A program made the translations under genes and the position numbers. Below, one piece after another: positions 34,406-43,360 of a stretch of DNA of 64,000 nucleotides (positions within the stretch are counted from its first letter, which is position 1; every line of letters begins with the position of its first letter). This stretch comes from Haloarcula halophila (GTDB lineage Archaea; Halobacteriota; Halobacteria; Halobacteriales; Haloarculaceae): NCBI RefSeq assembly GCF_029278565.1, contig NZ_CP119560.1:124001-188000 (forward strand), given 5' to 3'. The notes beneath the pieces are model-generated. The model was not told the DNA's origin and made no database searches. It worked only from the letters and a program-made list of their open reading frames with translations.

Positions 34406-35599
34406 ATGGCGCTGAACCGGCGCCAGTTCGTTCAGACCGCGGCCGCTGCTGGGGCGCTGGCGGGAGCCGGGACGGCGACAGCACAGGAAGAACCCGACTA
34501 CGGCGGCTGGTTCGACGACGTCTCGAACTTTGAGGGGACCGTCGACAGCCGCGGGCAGGACACCGTCGAGATCACGGTCGGCGCGGAGGGCAACAACGGC
34601 GCGTACGCCTTCGACCCGCCCGCGGTGATGGTCAGTCCAGGCACCGAGGTCGTCTGGTCTTGGAACGGCGAAGGTGGCGGCCACAACGTCGTCTCCGACG
34701 GGGACGGGCCGCTAGACTCGGGCGATCCGGTCTCGGAGGCCGGGACGACCTACAGTCACACCTTCGAGAGCGAGGGCATCTACAAGTACGTCTGTACGCC
34801 CCACGAGGCCCTGGGGATGAAAGGTGCCGTCGTAGTTCGGCCCGGTGGGTCCGGCGGCTCCGGTGGCGGCGATCAACCGACCGGCCCGCCGGCCGACCCC
34901 GACTACGGCGGCTTCTTCGAGGGGGTCTCGAACTTCGACGGCGAAACTACCGACCGAACCGGCCAGGACTCGGTCGAGATCACGGTCGGCGCGGAGGGCA
35001 ACAACGGCGCGTACGCCTTCGACCCACCCGCAGTCCGGGTCTCGCCCGGGACGGAGGTGGTCTGGAGCTGGACCGGTGAGGGCGGCGGCCACAACGTCGT
35101 CTCCGACGGGGACGGGCCGCTGGACTCGGGTGACCCGGTCTCGGAGGCCGGGACGACCTACAGCCACACCTTCGAGGAGACGGGGATCTACAAGTACGTC
35201 TGTACGCCCCACGAGGCCCTGGGGATGAAAGGTGCCGTCGTCGTCGGCGCGCCTCCGGACAGCGGCGGAGGCGGCGGTGGCGGCGGCCCGAGCGTCGAAG
35301 TGTCGGGGCCGCGGTGGCTCTTTACCGGGTCGATCATGGCGGCGTTTTTCGTACCGTTGCTGTACGCCACTGTATCACGCCGCCGGAAACGACAGGGACC
35401 GCCCTCGGTCACCGACGAGGACGGGCGGGCAGTCGTCGAAGAGGCTACAGAGACAGCTCCGACGACGGAGATCGGACACGACGAGTACGACCCCTGGGGG
35501 ACGGCCGCCCTGGTGGCGTTTTACTTCGTCCTCATCGCCGTCCTGTGGGTGTTCATGTACTTCGTCGAGTTCCTCGGCCGCGTCTCGGTGATCGGGTGA
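34406..35599 (+). CDS. Double halocyanin-domain membrane protein of the oxidase cluster
   Basis: A 397-residue protein with two blue-copper (plastocyanin/halocyanin) domains at about residues 35-140 and 170-275, outside the membrane, then two hydrophobic anchors (about 308-325 and 373-392). A Tat signal (NRRQFVQTAA) and an AxA-like cleavage site start it. Each domain has the complete type-1 copper set: His in GGHNVVSDGD and Cys, His, Met in YVCTPHEALGMKG. The two copies are almost identical even in DNA, from ITVGAEGNNGAYAFDPP to EALGMKGAVVV. It would carry electrons to the adjacent ba3-type oxidase, replacing cytochrome c. Start ATG at 34406 with a Shine-Dalgarno sequence. Ends 4 bases before cbaB. 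Confidence 0.92.
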   Translation: MALNRRQFVQTAAAAGALAGAGTATAQEEPDYGGWFDDVSNFEGTVDSRGQDTVEITVGAEGNNGAYAFDPPAVMVSPGTEVVWSWNGEGGGHNVVSDGDGPLDSGDPVSEAGTTYSHTFESEGIYKYVCTPHEALGMKGAVVVRPGGSGGSGGGDQPTGPPADPDYGGFFEGVSNFDGETTDRTGQDSVEITVGAEGNNGAYAFDPPAVRVSPGTEVVWSWTGEGGGHNVVSDGDGPLDSGDPVSEAGTTYSHTFEETGIYKYVCTPHEALGMKGAVVVGAPPDSGGGGGGGGPSVEVSGPRWLFTGSIMAAFFVPLLYATVSRRRKRQGPPSVTDEDGRAVVEEATETAPTTEIGHDEYDPWGTAALVAFYFVLIAVLWVFMYFVEFLGRVSVIG

Positions 35600-35603
35600 T
35601 ACC

Positions 35604-36140
35604 ATGCAGGTCCACAACTTCGAGAAGGTCTGGCTCGGTGTCGCGCTCCTGTTGATCGTCGGCTTCATCGCCACCATCGCCTACGGTTCGGTCGGCGCTG
35701 GCATCTCGATGGTCGACGACAGCGGCGGAACGATCAGCGCACAGGCAGTCCAGAGCGGCGAGACTGGCACCGGCTTCGACGATCCCGGCGTCGTCAAACA
35801 GAGCGACGACCACTACGTCGTCTACGTCGTCGCCCGCCAGTTCCAGTTTAGCCCCGGCAGCGGTGACAACCCCATTCGGGTCCCGGCGGACGCCCGGATC
35901 ACCTTCAAGGTGACCAGCGCGGACGTCACGCACGGGTTCTCGATCACAGAGACGAACATCAACACCATGGTCATCCCAGGACAGGTCGCGGAGGTATCGG
36001 CACGGTTCGACGAGACGGGCACGTACGGGCTCGTCTGTCACGAGTACTGTGGGGCCGCCCACCACACGATGGGTGGATCCGTCGAGGTGGTCGCCCCGTC
36101 TAACTACACTGCACAGCAGTCCCAGGAGGTGAGCGCCTGA
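35604..36140 (+). CDS. cbaB: Cytochrome c oxidase subunit II, ba3-type (CuA)
   Basis: A 178-residue subunit with a single N-terminal anchor (residues about 10-28) and a cupredoxin domain facing out. The dinuclear CuA ligands are all present: His in DVTHGFSI, then CHEYCGAAHHTMGG (two Cys, His, Met). It passes electrons from the halocyanin donor to heme in subunit I. Length is that of the short ba3-type subunit II. Its stop overlaps the start of subunit I (TGATG), so the two are translationally coupled. There are four bases between the preceding gene's stop and this start. Confidence 0.95.
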   Translation: MQVHNFEKVWLGVALLLIVGFIATIAYGSVGAGISMVDDSGGTISAQAVQSGETGTGFDDPGVVKQSDDHYVVYVVARQFQFSPGSGDNPIRVPADARITFKVTSADVTHGFSITETNINTMVIPGQVAEVSARFDETGTYGLVCHEYCGAAHHTMGGSVEVVAPSNYTAQQSQEVSA

Positions 36141-37828
36141 TGGTTTACGTCGACGAGTACCCGAAAACGTCGAAGCTCGTCCGGAGCGAGTTCATCGTCG
36201 CGTTCGGTGCGCTCGCGATCGGCGCGATCTTCGGCGTGATCCAGGCGCTCCACCGGACCGGCGTCTTCCGCGGGTTCGTCAGCTCGGCGGACTACTACAC
36301 GCTCCTGACGGCCCACGGCGTCCTGCTGGCGCTCGTGTTCACGACGTTCTTCATCGCCGGGCTGTTCAGCTGGGCGGTCTCGAACAGCCTCGAACGGGAA
36401 CTCCCACACCGCATCGCCTGGGCCGCCTTCTGGGTGATGCTCGTCGGGACAGTCATGGCGGCTGTCGCCATCATCGGCGGGCTCGTCGGCGCGCCCAGTA
36501 TCCTCGGGCATTCGCTGCAAGCCGACGTGCTGTTCACGTTCTACGCGCCGATGAAGGCACACCCGGCGTTCTACCTGGGGGCGGCACTGATCATCGTCGG
36601 TTCCTGGGTCGCCGGCGGGGCCTACTTCAAGTCGCTGTGGGAGTGGCGCTCCGAGAACCCGGACGAGCGCATCCCCCTGCGGACGTTCATGGTCGTGACG
36701 ACGATGCTGATGTGGTACATCTCCACCATCGGCGTCGCCGTCGAGGTGGTCGTCTTCCTCATCCCGTGGTCGCTGGGGCTCATCCAGAACGTCGACCCAC
36801 TCCTGACCCGGACGCTGTTCTGGTACTTCGGCCACCCGGTCGTCTACTTCTGGCTCATGCCGGCGTACCTCGTCTGGTACACCGTTCTGCCGAAACTGGC
36901 CGGTGGGCGACTGTTCAGTGACCCGCTCGCACGCGTGGTGTTCGTCCTGTTCCTGTTGCTGTCGACGCCGGTGGGCTTCCACCACCAGTACGTCGACCCC
37001 GGCATCCCGGAAGGGTTCAAGTTCATCGCGATGACGAACACGATGTTCCTGCTGTTGCCGTCGCTGCTGACCGCCTTTACGGTGGTCGCCTCGATGGAAC
37101 ACGGGGCGCGACAGCGCGGCGCGACGGGGTACCTCTCCTGGCTCCGCAACCTGCCGTGGGGTAATCCCGCCTTCGCCGGCTGTGCGCTCGCGGGCCTGAT
37201 GTTCGCCGCCGGCGGGTTCTCCGGGATGATCAACGCCGGGATGAACATCAACTACCTCATCCACAACACGCTGTGGGTGCCCGGCCACTTCCACCTGACC
37301 GTCGGCACCGCCTTCGCGCTGACGGCGATGGCGATCAGTTACTGGCTGGTCCCCCAGATCACCGGCAAGAAGCTCCAGCGGCGCTCGCTCGCGGTCGCAC
37401 AGCCGTACGTCTGGTTCATCGGCATGACGCTGATGTCCAACGCGATGCACCGGGCCGGCCTCGCGGGCATCCCGCGCCGGACCGCCGAACCGACCTACGA
37501 CGAGTTCGCCTTCGAGGGCGTCGCCGGCACGGTCGGCGAGATGCGGATACAGATCGCGATCGGCGGGTTCCTGCTGTTCGTCGGTGCCGCGCTGTTCCTG
37601 ATCGTGATGGCCGAGACGTTCCTGGCCCGGCGGGGCGGAACCCTCTCGGTCAACGGGACGCTCCCGGACCCGCTGTCCGGAGCCGAACACAGTCCGCGCA
37701 TCCTCGACAACTACAAGCTCTGGACGGCGATCGCGCTGGTGCTCATCGTCATCGCCTACGGGCCGCCGCTGGCGAGTATGATCGCCGACGGCATCACTGC
37801 ACCCGGTAGCCCGCCGATCCCGGTCTGA
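36140..37828 (+). CDS. cbaA: Cytochrome c oxidase subunit I, ba3-type
   Basis: The catalytic oxygen-reducing subunit, 562 residues with twelve or more helices. Conserved heme/copper ligands are visible: LTAHGVLLAL (low-spin heme His), GHPVVYFWLMPAY (CuB His and Tyr pair), HHQYVDPG (two CuB His) and WVPGHFHLTVG (heme a3 and low-spin heme His). The lack of an extra N-terminal helix and the sequence features around YTLLTAHGV match type B (ba3) oxidases. Type B enzymes are usually high-affinity. It begins one base inside the cbaB stop. A long antisense frame over this gene is not a gene. Confidence 0.96.
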   Translation: MVYVDEYPKTSKLVRSEFIVAFGALAIGAIFGVIQALHRTGVFRGFVSSADYYTLLTAHGVLLALVFTTFFIAGLFSWAVSNSLERELPHRIAWAAFWVMLVGTVMAAVAIIGGLVGAPSILGHSLQADVLFTFYAPMKAHPAFYLGAALIIVGSWVAGGAYFKSLWEWRSENPDERIPLRTFMVVTTMLMWYISTIGVAVEVVVFLIPWSLGLIQNVDPLLTRTLFWYFGHPVVYFWLMPAYLVWYTVLPKLAGGRLFSDPLARVVFVLFLLLSTPVGFHHQYVDPGIPEGFKFIAMTNTMFLLLPSLLTAFTVVASMEHGARQRGATGYLSWLRNLPWGNPAFAGCALAGLMFAAGGFSGMINAGMNINYLIHNTLWVPGHFHLTVGTAFALTAMAISYWLVPQITGKKLQRRSLAVAQPYVWFIGMTLMSNAMHRAGLAGIPRRTAEPTYDEFAFEGVAGTVGEMRIQIAIGGFLLFVGAALFLIVMAETFLARRGGTLSVNGTLPDPLSGAEHSPRILDNYKLWTAIALVLIVIAYGPPLASMIADGITAPGSPPIPV

Positions 37829-37850
37829 GAACCGCACAGTTTCAGTATCC

Positions 37851-38402
37851 ATGCTCGACGATATCGACGGTCCCGAACAGACGACACTGGTCCGGACACT
37901 GATCGTCCTGGCGATCGCGATCCCCGTCCTCATCGAGGTGGTGACCTTCGGCAGTCTGGTCAGCCACTCGCTGCTGGGTTCCGGGGGTGACGGGGCGACC
38001 GCCACGGCGACCACGCCGACCGTAGAGATGGAGGGTGCCGGTGTCGGCGACGATATCCTCACCGGGACGCCAGCGGTCGAGCGGATCGACCGCGCTGCCG
38101 TCGTCACCGGCGAGGACGGCTGGCGGTTCCTCCTGACAGTCTCGGTCTCGAACCCGACCGACCAGCCCTACGAACTCCGACTGCGCGCGGTTCAGACCAG
38201 GGACGGCGCGACGGTTCCCGGTAGCGCGACGACTGGGACGGTCCCGGCCGGTGGCAACGGAACCGTCACCGGGGCGTGGGTACTTCCGAAAGGCCACCAG
38301 CCAGACGCCGTGAGGGCGACGGCGGTCACACGGAACGACACCGGGACCCGGACAACGAACGACACCGTCGATCTGGGATCGATCCAGGTCTCGAACGGCT
38401 GA
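37851..38402 (+). CDS. Single-anchor outer protein of the oxidase cluster
   Basis: A 183-residue protein with one N-terminal helix (about residues 14-33: LIVLAIAIPVLIEVVTFGSL), a Gly/Ala/Thr linker and an external beta-sandwich-like domain with repeated short strands (LLTVSVSNPTDQPYELRLRA). It looks like a small accessory subunit or an assembly factor and starts 22 bases after the cbaA stop. I do not recognise the family and do not assign a function; a CbaD/E-like role is a guess. Probably co-transcribed with cbaBA. Confidence 0.7.
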   Translation: MLDDIDGPEQTTLVRTLIVLAIAIPVLIEVVTFGSLVSHSLLGSGGDGATATATTPTVEMEGAGVGDDILTGTPAVERIDRAAVVTGEDGWRFLLTVSVSNPTDQPYELRLRAVQTRDGATVPGSATTGTVPAGGNGTVTGAWVLPKGHQPDAVRATAVTRNDTGTRTTNDTVDLGSIQVSNG

Positions 38403-38419
38403 CTCCACTCACCCGGTTT

Positions 38420-39193
38420 TCACCGGAGACATCGCTCGCGCTGTCGCCGGATCGTTCCGATGCAGTCCGTGATCTCGGCCAACGCGGGACAGGTCTCCGC
38501 ACGATCGTCGTAGAGGAACCCGACCAGACTGTCGGCGTCGACGCCGGAGAGGCGGCCTGACGAACGCCGGTGGAGGAGCCGTTGACGCTGTGTCGCCAAC
38601 TGTTCACAGTCCGCTTCGAGGCGTTCCAGTTCCGCGTCGTACTGCCCGAGCTGGGCACTTTCGGTCGCGTCACCGATCGATTCGCCGATGACTGCAGCCC
38701 GGGATTCGATCTCGGAGAGTGTCTCCCGTATCTCTTCGAGAGCGGCACGTTCGGTTTCGAGCCTCTCCCCGAACTCCTCGCGTTCGGTCATCGCTCGTTC
38801 CCCGGCGGCGATAATCGTCTCTCGAAGAACGGGCGTCAACTGCTGGCCGTCGAGGAGCTGTGTCGCGACCGCCGTGCCGAACTCCGCGGCCAGGCTCTCG
38901 GCCAGTGACTCCCCGTAGACGGTTTCGTAGTGTGGAACCGCCATAACCGTCTCCTCGTACGCGTCGCGGACCGACCGCAGCCCGTTCGACTGGAGCTGTT
39001 GTCCACCGGTCGAGACGGCCATCGTGTCACCGCCGACTGCCGTCCCGTGGGCTGTCTGTTCAGGGCTCAGCTCCCGCGTCCGTGTCGTGAACCGACTGAA
39101 CGCCTGCCGTTCGTCGGCCACGTACGTGATCTCACGGTCGACTGTCTCGATCGCAGTTTCGATCCGGTTGTGGGTCGTTCGTGGCATGGGCAT
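38420..39193 (-). CDS. DUF7260-type protein, paralogue of the gene at 10560
   Basis: A 257-residue helical protein. The conserved centre EETVMAVPHYETVYGESLAES is nearly the same as in the gene at 10560. Long coiled-coil-like helices (ERAALEEIRETLSEIESRAA, AELERLEADCEQLATQRQRL) surround it. No enzyme motif is visible. The start is chosen at the ATG 39191-39193 because the TATA-like TATATA (around 39290) would place the transcript start downstream of an alternative ATG at 39302-39304. The first 37 residues from that alternative, IAHIATNNDVPAVVV, have an unusual composition. The neighbour is a coaD gene; no functional link is suggested. Confidence 0.7.
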   Translation of the reverse strand: MPMPRTTHNRIETAIETVDREITYVADERQAFSRFTTRTRELSPEQTAHGTAVGGDTMAVSTGGQQLQSNGLRSVRDAYEETVMAVPHYETVYGESLAESLAAEFGTAVATQLLDGQQLTPVLRETIIAAGERAMTEREEFGERLETERAALEEIRETLSEIESRAAVIGESIGDATESAQLGQYDAELERLEADCEQLATQRQRLLHRRSSGRLSGVDADSLVGFLYDDRAETCPALAEITDCIGTIRRQRERCLR

Positions 39194-39435
39194 TGTCCGA
39201 TCGGAGCGCAGTTTCCGAAGCTCCGGGGCACCCCGAAGGGCGTTACGAACGACAACTGCGGGGACATCGTTGTTCGTTGCTATGTGAGCTATATACCTCC
39301 CCATGGAGATACGTAGTCAGGACGATGCCGACCGTTCGGACGACAGGGGACGCTTAACCTGGGTCCGACAGGCGGAATCACTCGGTGTGAGCGGGTCTGG
39401 ATCGAATACGGTACCGTTTCGTGGAACTGGTGTCG

Positions 39436-39957
39436 TCACTCCGACCGCAGTCGTCCGTGCACGTCGATCTCGCCGTTCCGAACCCGCGTGCTACTGATCC
39501 GCGTGCCGTCTTCGGCGACGATAAAGGGTGGCGTGTGGATCTCCAGGGGGTCGAGATCGCTCTCGACGCGGCGCTCGTTGAGTTCGTACGCCCGCCGCTG
39601 GGCCTTCGCCTCCGGGGAGACGATCAACGCATCGAGGTCCGATCGCGTTGCGGCCGGACCCAGCGGCGACGAGAGTTCGACGATCTCGAAAGAACTCGTG
39701 TAGGCGGCGCCGATCCGATCCAGTTCCGCTTCCAGCGCATCGTAACGGTCGGCGAACGAACCGAGCGTGTCGGCGTGGTCCGGATCGCTTCGCGTCTGTC
39801 GGGCGAGTTCGGTCCCGGTGAGGCCGACGACGACGTGGCCCGCTCCCGGCCCGTCGTGGCTCGCGGTCTGAAACGCCTTGTGGAGCAAGGCTCGATGCCC
39901 GTTGTGGATCGGAGTGAAGGTTCCACCCAGGATCGCAGTCCGCTCGGATGCGCCCAT
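39436..39957 (-). CDS. coaD: Phosphopantetheine adenylyltransferase (archaeal CoaD)
   Basis: Transfers AMP from ATP to 4'-phosphopantetheine, giving dephospho-CoA. The 173-residue nucleotidyltransferase has the HxGH motif in GGTFTPIHNGHRALL (about residues 11-25), GLTGTEL, and the final signature ISSTRVRNGEID, which holds the second nucleotide-binding element of archaeal PPATs. Length is right for the archaeal enzyme. It is cytosolic and essential for CoA synthesis. Start ATG at 39955-39957 is close to the first strand. An upstream alternative is not better. No pathway partners lie nearby. Confidence 0.93.
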   Translation of the reverse strand: MGASERTAILGGTFTPIHNGHRALLHKAFQTASHDGPGAGHVVVGLTGTELARQTRSDPDHADTLGSFADRYDALEAELDRIGAAYTSSFEIVELSSPLGPAATRSDLDALIVSPEAKAQRRAYELNERRVESDLDPLEIHTPPFIVAEDGTRISSTRVRNGEIDVHGRLRSE

Positions 39958-40067
39958 GTTCGCTGCTTGACGGCGATCGACGTATGTGTATCGGCGATCT
40001 CGGCCCTCCGACCCTGGTCCCCGACCGATATATATATTCGCGTCCCATCAGTCCCTGGTGGGAGAGC

Positions 40068-40217
40068 ATGACTCACACGATAGAGATCAGTGACGAACTC
40101 AGCGAGCGGCTAGAGCGACACCTCGACGAGGACGAGACCTACGAGGAACTCATCGCGGAACTGGTTTCGATGTACGAGACGGAGGGAACGTTCCTCCAAG
40201 AAGGGTACTCAGAGTAG
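40068..40217 (+). CDS. Small DUF7557-type protein (antitoxin-like, 49 residues)
   Basis: A 49-residue acidic protein: MTHTIEISDELSERLERHL, then DEDETYEELIAELVSMYE and a short end. The ISDEL..RL start plus the acidic helix resembles ribbon-helix-helix antitoxins such as VapB, and I recall a haloarchaeal family DUF7557 with this form. No toxin gene (PIN or RelE) lies next to it, so a solitary antitoxin-like regulator is the best reading. TATATATATT at 40027-40036 is about 35 bases upstream of the ATG. Confidence 0.75.
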   Translation: MTHTIEISDELSERLERHLDEDETYEELIAELVSMYETEGTFLQEGYSE

Positions 40218-40464
40218 CCTCGCAAGCAGCGACCACACTGCCCTCGATGTGGGTCGAGCGGTCGAGAGCGTCTCCGTAGATGCGACTACCCGTTCCGCCT
40301 GTGTGGGGGTGTCCGGGGCGACAGCCCGACGAACGGATCGTGCGTCCAGAGACACACCTCTATCGAAGTGTATTCGCCGTTCCCGTCCCCGGGTACGAAC
40401 GGTCCGTGGACGGTGCAGCGGGGAGTCCGCGGTGGCTTCCCAGTGGGTGTAGTCTGGTTCGGTG
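40218..40464. other. Intergenic region with a solitary ORB-type box
   Basis: 247 bases without a convincing gene between a small DUF7557-type gene and the VOC dioxygenase gene. The box at 40351 is the only recognisable element. Confidence 0.55.
40351..40376 (+). repeat. Solitary origin recognition box-like element (copy 7)
   Basis: GACACACCTCTATCGAAGTG then TATTCG matches box 2 at 1336 (ACACACCTCTATCGAAGTG then TTC), except for one or two bases at the 3' end. It is intergenic and 39 kb from the origin. It could be a binding site for the same Orc1/Cdc6 protein. Confidence 0.65.
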
Positions 40465-41448
40465 TCAGTCGTCCGCGTCCGCCTGTTCGGCCCGCGGAAC
40501 CGTGACGGACGTGAGCTGTGATTCGATCTCGTCGCGCCGGTCCCCGAACGATCCCGGAAGAACGAGCCGTTCACCCAGCTCCGACAGCGGTTCGTCGCTC
40601 GTGTATCCGGGTCCGCTCGTCGCGAGTTCGAAGAGGACGCCGCCGAACTCACGGAAGTAGACGGACCGGAACCAGTGACGGTCGATCTGCTGTGTCGGGC
40701 GGAGTCCGAGCGACCTGACGGCGTCTCGCATCTCCATCTGGTGGTCGTCGGTGGGCGTCTGGAACGCGACGTGATGGACCGTTCCGTGACCCTGCCGACC
40801 GCCTTCGATGGTCGGCAACACGTCGACGTACTTGCCGACTGGTCCCTCGGCGGCAAAGCGTGTCCGCTCGTCGCCAGGGGTATCACCCGGCGACGATTCG
40901 GTCCCGACCCGCTCGAACCCCATCGTCTCGAGCAGGTCCTCTGTCTGCTCGGGATCGGCGAGCCACAGCGTCACCGAGTGGAACCCGCGGATAGCGGCCG
41001 ATTCGGGGACGAACTCGGTCCAGGGAACTGTCGGATCGTCGTCGGGGAGCTCTACCGCGACGAGTTCGATGGGCAGTCCGTCCGGGTCCCGGAACGGGAG
41101 GACCGTCTCGCCGAACCGCTCGATCCTGTCGTCGTACTCGACACCGTAGTCGTCGAACCGATCCTCCCAGTAGTCCAGGCTCCCTTCGGGAACGCGGAAC
41201 GCGGTCCGTGAGACCTGTCCCGAGCCGACCTTCCCCTGTGAGATGTCTTCCCAGGGGAAAAACGTCATGCTCGTCCCGGGTGTCCCCTCCGCGTCGGCGA
41301 AGAAGAAGTGGTAGGTCCCGTCGTCGTCCTGGTTTATCGATCTCTTGACCAGGCGCAGCCCGAGTGTCTCGACCCAGAAGTCGATGTTCTCCTGCGGGTC
41401 GGATGCGATACAGGTCACGTGGTGGATTCCAGGTGTCGGCTCTGTCAT
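40465..41448 (-). CDS. Ring-cleaving dioxygenase-type VOC family protein
   Basis: A 327-residue protein with two tandem vicinal-oxygen-chelate modules, residues about 5-135 and 150-290, typical of the extradiol dioxygenase-like/glyoxalase superfamily. Candidate metal ligands are His in GIHHVTCIA (residue 9), His in GTVHHVAFQTP and Glu in FGGVLFELATSGPG. These match the PcpA-like ring-cleaving dioxygenase group, in which Fe(II) is bound in the C-terminal half. The substrate could be a hydroquinone-like compound, but this is from family knowledge only. No accessory genes for aromatic breakdown are nearby. Confidence 0.85.
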   Translation of the reverse strand: MTEPTPGIHHVTCIASDPQENIDFWVETLGLRLVKRSINQDDDGTYHFFFADAEGTPGTSMTFFPWEDISQGKVGSGQVSRTAFRVPEGSLDYWEDRFDDYGVEYDDRIERFGETVLPFRDPDGLPIELVAVELPDDDPTVPWTEFVPESAAIRGFHSVTLWLADPEQTEDLLETMGFERVGTESSPGDTPGDERTRFAAEGPVGKYVDVLPTIEGGRQGHGTVHHVAFQTPTDDHQMEMRDAVRSLGLRPTQQIDRHWFRSVYFREFGGVLFELATSGPGYTSDEPLSELGERLVLPGSFGDRRDEIESQLTSVTVPRAEQADADD

Positions 41449-41540
41449 TACCCACCGATACGGGATGGAGGTACTTGAGTCCGTGCTGGCACGAGTGTTA
41501 CCAGGGTGGGTCCGTGTCCTCCGATGAGCGATGCCTTTTC

Positions 41541-42026
41541 ATGTCAGTGAAAAATACAGTGTGCCATGGTGGCATCCGAGCAACGGGGTGGAAGGACGCC
41601 GAGGCCGGCGTTCGCCCGGCCCCGGAGAGTACAGTTCACGACGAAACCACCACGACGGAGGCGTCGACAGTGATTCTCAGGCTGTTGAAACTCCCGTTCC
41701 GGTTCGTCGGGTTCCTGGTCTCGCTCGTATTCGTCGGGGGGATGCTGGAGTTTTTCGGCATGATCCTGTACCTCCAGTGGCGCGACGAGGCGGCACTCCG
41801 GGCGCTGACGGCCGACGGTGTCACGCCCCCGGAGGTCGCCGCGTTCGTCCTCGCCAGCCCCGATCGAATCCTGGTCGCGGCGGTCCTGGCCGTCGTCTCC
41901 GTCGGTTTTGTCCTGACGAGCGATTCCGGGGGGAGTCGCCACGCCGATGGGGGATACGACGACGATGGCGGTGGTGTCGGCGGGTTCGGCGGCGACGGCG
42001 GCGGGGGTGACGGAGGTGGCGAGTAG
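41541..42026 (+). CDS. Membrane protein with Gly/Asp-rich C-terminus, function unknown
   Basis: About 161 residues: an acidic/polar N-terminal half, two helices (LLKLPFRFVGFLVSLVFVGGMLEFFG near residue 55-80 and ILVAAVLAVVSVGFVL near residue 115-130), and a final 30 residues almost entirely Gly and Asp. The start is uncertain; the ATG at 41541 is the most acidic choice and the helical part is unaffected, while a GTG at 41670 would begin right before the first helix. The Gly/Asp-rich tail could be in solution. I do not recognise the family. Confidence 0.5.
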   Translation: MSVKNTVCHGGIRATGWKDAEAGVRPAPESTVHDETTTTEASTVILRLLKLPFRFVGFLVSLVFVGGMLEFFGMILYLQWRDEAALRALTADGVTPPEVAAFVLASPDRILVAAVLAVVSVGFVLTSDSGGSRHADGGYDDDGGGVGGFGGDGGGGDGGGE

Positions 42027-42274
42027 TGAGAAGGCGGCAAAAACTTCGGGGGAGGTCCCCGCGTGCCTCTGACAGGTTCGTGGATACAGCAGGTCCGGTC
42101 CGGTTACTGTACCCAATAGGACCTACAGGGTCGACAGGGAAAAACAGATTGGCTGTGTTACACTTCTGCAACACCGGTCGGGTCCTCCGGGACGGGCACG
42201 ACCGAACATACCGGAGTGGACGGGCCGATCCGACACTGCCCCCAGTTTAATACTGTGGGATGTAACCGTGTTCC

Positions 42275-43360
42275 ATGGAACTGGACGCGTTGACCGAGGG
42301 GTTCACCCGACGGGACTGGCAGACTGTCACCGAAACCGACGATCCGGTCCGCTTCGCCATGATCGGCCTCGGGTGGTGGACGCGGGAGCAGGCGATGCCA
42401 GCAGTGGCTGCCGGCGAGCTCTGTGAGACGACGGTACTCGTCAGTGGTGACACCACGAAAGCCCAGTCGGTCGCGGCCGATACGCCGACTGTCGAGCAGA
42501 CGCTGACGTACGACCAGTTTCACGACGGCGAGGCAAGCGACGCCTTCGACGCCGTCTACGTTGCCACACCGAACGCGCGCCACCTCCCGTTCGTCGAGAC
42601 GGCTGCGGAACTGGGGAAGGCGATTCTCTGCGAGAAACCGATGGAAACGACCGTCGAGCGTGCGAGACAGATGGTCGCCACCTGCGAGACGCACGATGTC
42701 CCGCTGATGATCGCCTACCGGATGCACACCGAACCGGCGGTTCGCCGGGCCAGGGAGCTCCTCCGCGAGGGGTACGTCGGCGAGCCGGTGGTCGTCCACG
42801 GCAGTATGACCGAACCGATCCTCGACCTCGTTCCCGATCCCGATCAGTGGCGTCTCGACGGCGATCTCTCCGGTGGCTGTGCGGCCATGGATCTCGGGAT
42901 CTACCCGCTCAACACCGCCCGGTTCCTGTTGGAGGCCGATCCCGTCGCGGTCTCGGGAACCGTCGCGTCGGTCGAGGAGGCCTTCGCGGACGTACCCGAC
43001 GAACACGCCACCTTCCAAGTCGAGTTCCCCGGACACACCACCGCCTGCTGTACGGCCAGCCAGAACGCCCACATGTCGAGTCATATCCGGGTGACCGGTA
43101 CCGCCGGCGAGGTCCGCGTCGAACCGGCCTTTTACCCCTGGGACGACCGACAGCTCCACCTCTCTCACGGCGACGGCGAGATCACCGTCGACTTCGAGCA
43201 GGTCGATCAGATGGAAACGGAGTTCGAGTACTTCGCACACTGTGTGCTGACCGAGACCGATCCGTTCGCCGACGGCGAGCACGGGCTTGTCGACATAAAG
43301 ACGCTGAAAGCCGTCTACGAGGCCGCCGAGACCGGCCGTCGGGTCGCAGTCGGCGAGTGA
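42275..43360 (+). CDS. gfo6: Gfo/Idh/MocA oxidoreductase, D-xylose 1-dehydrogenase-like
   Basis: A 361-residue NADP-dependent sugar dehydrogenase. The N-terminal Rossmann domain has [17 protein letters not shown], the family start, then [10 protein letters not shown] and the catalytic-site EKP in [10 protein letters not shown] (about residues 110-122). The C-terminal half is the GFO/IDH alpha/beta domain with a [12 protein letters not shown] motif. The opening [16 protein letters not shown] matches haloarchaeal xylose dehydrogenases as I remember them (Haloarcula gfo6, Haloferax xylose dehydrogenase), which start the oxidative pentose pathway. Without other xylose genes beside it, the substrate is a good but not certain inference. 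Confidence 0.8.
   Translation: MELDALTEGFTRRDWQTVTETDDPVRFAMIGLGWWTREQAMPAVAAGELCETTVLVSGDTTKAQSVAADTPTVEQTLTYDQFHDGEASDAFDAVYVATPNARHLPFVETAAELGKAILCEKPMETTVERARQMVATCETHDVPLMIAYRMHTEPAVRRARELLREGYVGEPVVVHGSMTEPILDLVPDPDQWRLDGDLSGGCAAMDLGIYPLNTARFLLEADPVAVSGTVASVEEAFADVPDEHATFQVEFPGHTTACCTASQNAHMSSHIRVTGTAGEVRVEPAFYPWDDRQLHLSHGDGEITVDFEQVDQMETEFEYFAHCVLTETDPFADGEHGLVDIKTLKAVYEAAETGRRVAVGE

Noticed and set aside
36104-38107. A 667-codon open frame on the reverse strand over cbaA
   Set aside because: It is antisense to an unmistakable oxidase subunit, is rich in Arg, Asp, Gln and His, and has no domain. Such frames come from high GC at the third codon position.
40068-40217. A toxin-antitoxin pair
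   Set aside because: The small protein resembles an antitoxin, but neither neighbour encodes a PIN, RelE or other toxin.
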